Translations under genes and position numbers: made by a program
The notes under the pieces: generated by a model
Database searches by the model: none
The model's input: only the letters and a program-made list of their open reading frames with translations
Told to the model about the DNA's origin: nothing
In this document: one piece after another, positions 4,408-8,004 of the stretch
How positions within the stretch are numbered: the first letter of the stretch is position 1
Layout of the letters: every line of letters starts with the position of its first letter
Assembly: GCA_024409145.1 (NCBI GenBank)
Contig: JAKSUF010000061.1
Span: 1 to 8,004, forward strand
Origin: an archaeon
GTDB lineage: Archaea; Methanobacteriota; Methanobacteria; Methanobacteriales; Methanobacteriaceae
Direction of reading: 5' to 3'
DNA length: 8,004 nt

Positions 4408-7400
4408 TTAATATACAGTTAACTTAGATGAAAAAGTCTTTTTATTATTTCCACTATCACCACTGAAGCTTACAGTATACTTGTAAGTCTTTTTCTTTTT
4501 AGGTAATGAAACTTTAAAAACTGCCACTCCTTTAGAATTAGTCTTGACAGTGACTTTTTTCTTATTTATAGTTAATACTAACTTTTTATTTTTGAGAACT
4601 TTACCATTTGCAGTTGTTAAAGTAATCTTAAATGTAGATTTAACATTAGATTTTTTGACTTTTTTAGTTGCCTTTGAAAACTTGACATTATTTTTAATAA
4701 CTTTAACTGAGCTAGAAAATGAAGCAGTATTGTAAGATTTATCTCCTTTAAATACTCCAGATAAAGAATATGTTTTAGCACTGCTTAAAGATACTTTAAA
4801 TGAAGCCACCCCATCATCATTTGTAGTTACATTGAATGTTTTACCATTGAAAACAATAGCTATATTCTTTCCACATAATAAATTATCTGAAGCATCCTTA
4901 AGAGTAAACTTATACAATGCAGAGTTAGGATAAGCATTTACAGTTAAAGTATTATAAATAAACTTAACATCATTCTTATTTACATTAAATGAAATATTTT
5001 CACTTGAATCAGCACCTACAAGATTTGCAGTTACAATATAAGAACCTACATTCAATTTATCCAAATTCAAAATAGCATTTCCATCATCAATTGAAACAAG
5101 ATAAGACTTATTAAAACCATTATTTCCAATCACAGTGAAATTAAGATAAGAATCCACTATATGATCTAAACGAGCGGAAAGACAAATATTTTCACCATAA
5201 TTAATATCATCAATGTTTTCAAGAATTATCTTGAAGAGATTAACATTTTCTGGGAAATTATCATAAACAGTTGTTTTAGCATTTATAAACAATGTTTCAA
5301 GACCAAGTAACTCTCCAGCACTTAAAATATTACCAGAAATAATATTCCCTTCACCGGAAGCTTTTATGGTGAAATTTCCATCATTTTTAATAGTATTATT
5401 TGAGATAGTATTTTGCTTGCTTAAAGCTATTACAGTTCCATTAATAGTGTTATTCTCTAAGGTATTCTGCCTATCAAGATAAACAGTACCAACAATATTA
5501 TTAGATCCAATATGATTATTTAAACTTGAAATTGTAATATTTCCACTGATATTATTGTAATCAAGAGTATTGTATGAATCTGTAACTTTTACATCATCTG
5601 TAATATTATTATATAAAACAGTATTATAAGCTGTTGAAATAGTGAGATTTCCAATAGAATTATCAGTGATTTCAGCATTTGAATTTTTTATTATTAAATT
5701 AGAGAAAGTATTATTGCTCAACTCAACATATTCCCCATTAACAATTGCAGTTCCATCAATAGTATTATTGAAAGCTCTTGTATTATTATCAAAAGTCATT
5801 TTTGATGCAGTATTGTTAAATGCAACTGCTCTTTCTACAAGATTAATTGCTCCGCCATCATGAACAATATTATTTGCAACATATGCTCCAGTATTAATAG
5901 ATCCACCTAAAAAAACCTCATTATCAGTTACTATGGCATTAATTGGAGGGTCTGCACCCCATATTGGTTGAATTGCACAACCTCCATAATATATCTTATT
6001 TCCACTTGCAGTATTGTTTGTACCTGTAAGACAAATCCCATAACAAATAGATGCAACAGTTTCTGGACCATATAAAGTGTTGTTTAAGATTTTATTACCT
6101 ATATTAATTTGCTGACCCTCTGCAAGGTTAAGGTAAATATTATATGTATTTATATAAATTAAGTTTCCACAAGTTCCATTACCAACAACAGTATTGTTTT
6201 CTAATGTACAGTAATCAGCCCAAGAAAGAGCGATTGAAGTACTTCCACCATTGTTTTCAGTGTAAATATAACTGTTTTTAAGAGTAACATAAGTAGAATT
6301 TTCACGAATTGCAGTTTGACCAACACCACTTCCAACTCTTCTATCTTTTACAACAGCACTAATATTATCTAAAGTAACATGAGTAGTATTAGTAAGCCAT
6401 AATTGAGTATTGAAGAAATAAATTCCAGTTACATTAGAGTAAGATCCTCCACGATTAATTACAAATGAAGAACCAGGTGCTTCACCAAATAATGAACCAG
6501 AAGTAGTGTTAAGACAGATATATGCATCTTTAGTACTTGATATAATATTTATTCCTTTATTAATTGTTAATGTAGTTTCATTTAGAAGGATTTTACCTTG
6601 AATATCAACAGTGTCTCCAGCAATGACATTATCAGATAAAACTAAAACATTCACATTTGAACTGTTGAATGTACCTCCTTCTCCATCATAATCAAATTTA
6701 AAAATATCCATTAAAGTATCTTGATTTAAAACATGAGTTAATGAATCTCTTATTACAACCTTACCCTCATCATAGGAAGAATTATAGTTGTCACTTCCAC
6801 TATAAATTGCCTCAATTGTACTGAAAAGTTCATAATTTGGAGGAATAATATAATCATATTTAGCTACACTATCACATATAAATACAGTTGCAATTTCAGT
6901 ACCATTTATAATGAAAGTTACAGTTCCTTCATTACAGACTCGTTTAGATTTAATATAAGCAGTTAAAGTAACTGTTTTATTAGGATTAGATCCAAGATTC
7001 TCAACTCTAATAGTAGTACCTAATTTACCTACAGAATAGACAGCACTACTTTGTGAAGAATCATAATTTGAATCTCCTTCAAAAAAGACAATAACATTTT
7101 TAGAATTAGCTAAAACAGGATTTGGAACAGTAAAATAAAACCTACCTTTCTTATCGGTTGTAGTAGAATCTGAAAAAAGAAGATTATTATCATCAAATAC
7201 AGAAATATTCACCACAACATCATTAACATAAACATCATCAACAGTAGTCAAGCTACCATTTACATAACTATCTACAAAAACTTCAGTATCATTGACATCC
7301 TTAAGTACTATTTTAGTTGGTGTTTTACTATCTTCACCTAATGTATTTACTGAATTATTACTTTTATTTACAGACTCTCCAAATGAATCAGTAGCGACTC

Positions 7401-7599
7401 CTAAATTATTAATCTTTTCATCACAAGATTCCTCCATAAATGTATTATCATAAGACCCCACAATAAAATCATCAGATGGAGAATCCATATCATTAGTATC
7501 TAAACTACTATCCATGATATCAGTAGCACTTACAGCACTTACACTAAATATCAAAACAAAAAGAAGAATAAAATACTTGATTTTATAATTGAATTTCAT
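4408..7599 (-). CDS. Secreted adhesin-like protein with beta-helix and Ig-like domains
   Basis: The 1063-residue cell-surface protein is of the 'adhesin-like protein' type found in gut Methanobacteriales. The ATG at 7599 has a strong GGGAGGAA SD. It begins MKFNYKIK and a hydrophobic stretch YFILLFVLIFSVSAV, with probable cleavage at SAVSA/TDI near residue 25. An acidic, low-complexity segment (26-90) follows, then two Ig-like domains (about 95-190 and 192-285), a parallel beta-helix of pectate-lyase/NosD type (about 316-771), and three C-terminal Ig-like domains (about 789-874, 878-967, 972-1063). The last 92 residues hold 26 lysines and no transmembrane anchor, so attachment may be ionic or to pseudomurein. 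Asn-x-Ser/Thr sites are very abundant, and five cysteines cluster in the helix (464-541). No catalytic residues of a polysaccharide lyase were recognised. Binding to host, bacterial partner or cell wall is inferred. Confidence 0.87.
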   Translation of the reverse strand: MKFNYKIKYFILLFVLIFSVSAVSATDIMDSSLDTNDMDSPSDDFIVGSYDNTFMEESCDEKINNLGVATDSFGESVNKSNNSVNTLGEDSKTPTKIVLKDVNDTEVFVDSYVNGSLTTVDDVYVNDVVVNISVFDDNNLLFSDSTTTDKKGRFYFTVPNPVLANSKNVIVFFEGDSNYDSSQSSAVYSVGKLGTTIRVENLGSNPNKTVTLTAYIKSKRVCNEGTVTFIINGTEIATVFICDSVAKYDYIIPPNYELFSTIEAIYSGSDNYNSSYDEGKVVIRDSLTHVLNQDTLMDIFKFDYDGEGGTFNSSNVNVLVLSDNVIAGDTVDIQGKILLNETTLTINKGINIISSTKDAYICLNTTSGSLFGEAPGSSFVINRGGSYSNVTGIYFFNTQLWLTNTTHVTLDNISAVVKDRRVGSGVGQTAIRENSTYVTLKNSYIYTENNGGSTSIALSWADYCTLENNTVVGNGTCGNLIYINTYNIYLNLAEGQQINIGNKILNNTLYGPETVASICYGICLTGTNNTASGNKIYYGGCAIQPIWGADPPINAIVTDNEVFLGGSINTGAYVANNIVHDGGAINLVERAVAFNNTASKMTFDNNTRAFNNTIDGTAIVNGEYVELSNNTFSNLIIKNSNAEITDNSIGNLTISTAYNTVLYNNITDDVKVTDSYNTLDYNNISGNITISSLNNHIGSNNIVGTVYLDRQNTLENNTINGTVIALSKQNTISNNTIKNDGNFTIKASGEGNIISGNILSAGELLGLETLFINAKTTVYDNFPENVNLFKIILENIDDINYGENICLSARLDHIVDSYLNFTVIGNNGFNKSYLVSIDDGNAILNLDKLNVGSYIVTANLVGADSSENISFNVNKNDVKFIYNTLTVNAYPNSALYKFTLKDASDNLLCGKNIAIVFNGKTFNVTTNDDGVASFKVSLSSAKTYSLSGVFKGDKSYNTASFSSSVKVIKNNVKFSKATKKVKKSNVKSTFKITLTTANGKVLKNKKLVLTINKKKVTVKTNSKGVAVFKVSLPKKKKTYKYTVSFSGDSGNNKKTFSSKLTVY
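5308..5754 (-). repeat. Short-period beta-helix coil repeats inside the adhesin-like protein
   Basis: Residues about 616-764 (numbered from the ATG at 7599) are a run of consecutive coils with a loose pattern of hydrophobic-x-hydrophobic, then NT(L/I)xxNN(I/T)I and GT/GN. Successive coils start TISTAYNT, KVTDSYNT, TISSLNNH, YLDRQNT and IALSKQNT. The spacing is 17-18 residues, short for a right-handed beta-helix. Repetition is at the protein level; the DNA has diverged. Confidence 0.7.
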
Positions 7600-7606
7600 A
7601 AAGATT

Positions 7607-7611
7607 CCTCC
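7607..7611 (-). promoter_or_regulatory. Ribosome binding site of the adhesin-like gene
   Basis: GGAGG (within GGGAGGAATC) lies seven bases before the ATG at 7599. This favours that codon over an in-frame ATG at 7656, which would add 19 residues in front of the signal peptide. Confidence 0.85.
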
Positions 7612-7636
7612 CAAGCATATATAATATAAATATAAA

Positions 7637-7662
7637 AAAGTAGTAAAAATAAACACTACTTT
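7637..7662 (-). promoter_or_regulatory. Inverted repeat in the adhesin promoter or leader
   Basis: AAAGTAGT-N10-ACTACTTT has perfect 8-bp arms 38-63 bases upstream of the adhesin ATG. It lies between a distal TATA-like sequence (TTAAATATTTT, 7679-7689) and a proximal one (TATATTTATATTATATAT, about 7616-7633). Depending on which is used, it is either an operator or a hairpin near the 5' end of the mRNA. Confidence 0.5.
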
Positions 7663-7698
7663 ATCTCTTTTTATGAATAAAATATTTAAGTTATTTTA

Positions 7699-7762
7699 AA
7701 AATTTTTCCTTTTTTAATACAACTAAATTAAGTGATTAAAATTTTTCCTTTTTTAATACAAC
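7699..7762. repeat. Identical 25-bp direct repeats upstream of the adhesin-like gene
   Basis: Copies at 7699-7723 and 7738-7762 are identical over 25 bp, with a period of 39 bp. The intervening segments (7724-7737 and 7763-7775) both end in TGATT and are also related. A further partial AAAATTTTA at 7782-7790 hints at a decayed third copy. On the minus strand each copy reads GTTGTATTAAAAAAGG followed by A/T. They lie 100-163 bases upstream of the start codon and may be paired regulator sites. Confidence 0.7.
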
Positions 7763-7960
7763 GAAATCATTGATTAAAATAAAAATTTTAGAACTACTAA
7801 AAGTTTAATCCACTTATAGTTGAAAAAATATAAAATTGATTTTATAATAATAAATATTAAAAAAACTTATTAATAAATCTATTTACTTTTAATTAGTCAA
7901 TAAGTCCTAAAATCAAAAAGAGAATAAATAATTTTCATTAAAAGAAAAAAATTAAGAAAC
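7763..7960. other. Non-coding A/T-rich stretch upstream of the adhesin-like gene
   Basis: No open reading frame, RNA gene or recognisable motif is visible in this stretch apart from the partial repeat remnant near 7782. It is probably intergenic, between the adhesin gene and a gene to the right of the window. Confidence 0.5.
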
Positions 7961-8004
7961 AAAATAAAGAAAAAAGGTAAAAAAAATAAAGAAAAAAGGT
8001 AAAA
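7961..8004. repeat. Perfect 22-bp tandem repeat at the window edge
   Basis: Two perfect adjacent 22-bp copies (7961-7982 and 7983-8004), each containing AAAGAAAAAAGGTAAAA, run to the last base, so the array may continue outside. On the minus strand it is T-rich (T-runs of 6-8), so it may act as terminator DNA for a gene lying to the right. Confidence 0.7.

Noticed and set aside
4544..4735. Plus-strand open frame opposite the end of the adhesin-like gene
   Set aside because: Its Leu/Phe/Val-rich product is the mirror of the lysine-rich coding strand; no SD or family similarity was seen.
5642..5863. Plus-strand open frame opposite the beta-helix region
   Set aside because: It is an antisense shadow of the repeat-rich adhesin coding sequence.
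7600..7656. Adhesin start 19 residues upstream at 7656
   Set aside because: It would bury the strong GGAGG site in coding sequence and put a second hydrophobic stretch before an already complete signal peptide.

Overview
The window looks like chromosomal DNA of a methanogenic archaeon of the Methanobacteriales, most likely Methanobrevibacter or a close relative such as Methanosphaera. The reasons are extreme A+T richness (intergenic DNA is almost pure A/T), archaeal-type translation genes (L44e, S27e, aIF2-alpha, Nop10), AGGTGAT-type ribosome binding sites, oligo-T terminators, and a large secreted beta-helix/Ig-like 'adhesin-like' protein of the kind that is expanded in gut Methanobacteriales. 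The genus is inferred and was not tested.

All seven genes lie on the minus strand, so transcription runs from right to left. From the right: 7600-8004 is non-coding upstream DNA of the adhesin gene, with a 22-bp tandem repeat at the window edge, a pair of identical 25-bp direct repeats and an 8-bp-arm inverted repeat near the start codon. 4408-7599 encodes the adhesin-like protein and is followed by an oligo-T terminator. 4058-4407 is a long leader or promoter region. It contains an unusual G+C-rich island made of two tandem 51-bp units, then a perfect 9-bp-arm inverted repeat just before rpl44e. 3590-4057 encodes ribosomal proteins L44e and S27e, coupled by a Shine-Dalgarno that overlaps the L44e stop codon. 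2516-3479 encodes aIF2-alpha (TTG start) and Nop10, 13 nt apart. 1449-2225 encodes a PAC2-family proteasome-assembly-chaperone homologue that ends in a hairpin plus T-run terminator. 24-1214 encodes a complete YchF/Ola1-type GTPase.

The middle block (L44e, S27e, aIF2-alpha, Nop10, PAC2) is, from general knowledge, a recurrent archaeal gene order. It joins ribosome components, initiator-tRNA delivery, rRNA pseudouridylation and proteasome assembly, and the YchF-like GTPase next to it is also translation-associated. The adhesin-like gene is a separate transcription unit with an envelope function.

No phage, insertion sequence, CRISPR array, tRNA or rRNA was seen. The strongest candidate for something undescribed is the two-unit repeat element plus palindromes upstream of rpl44e. 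It could be a structured autoregulatory leader RNA or a double operator. Several other A/T-rich tandem repeats are noted but may be replication-slippage products.
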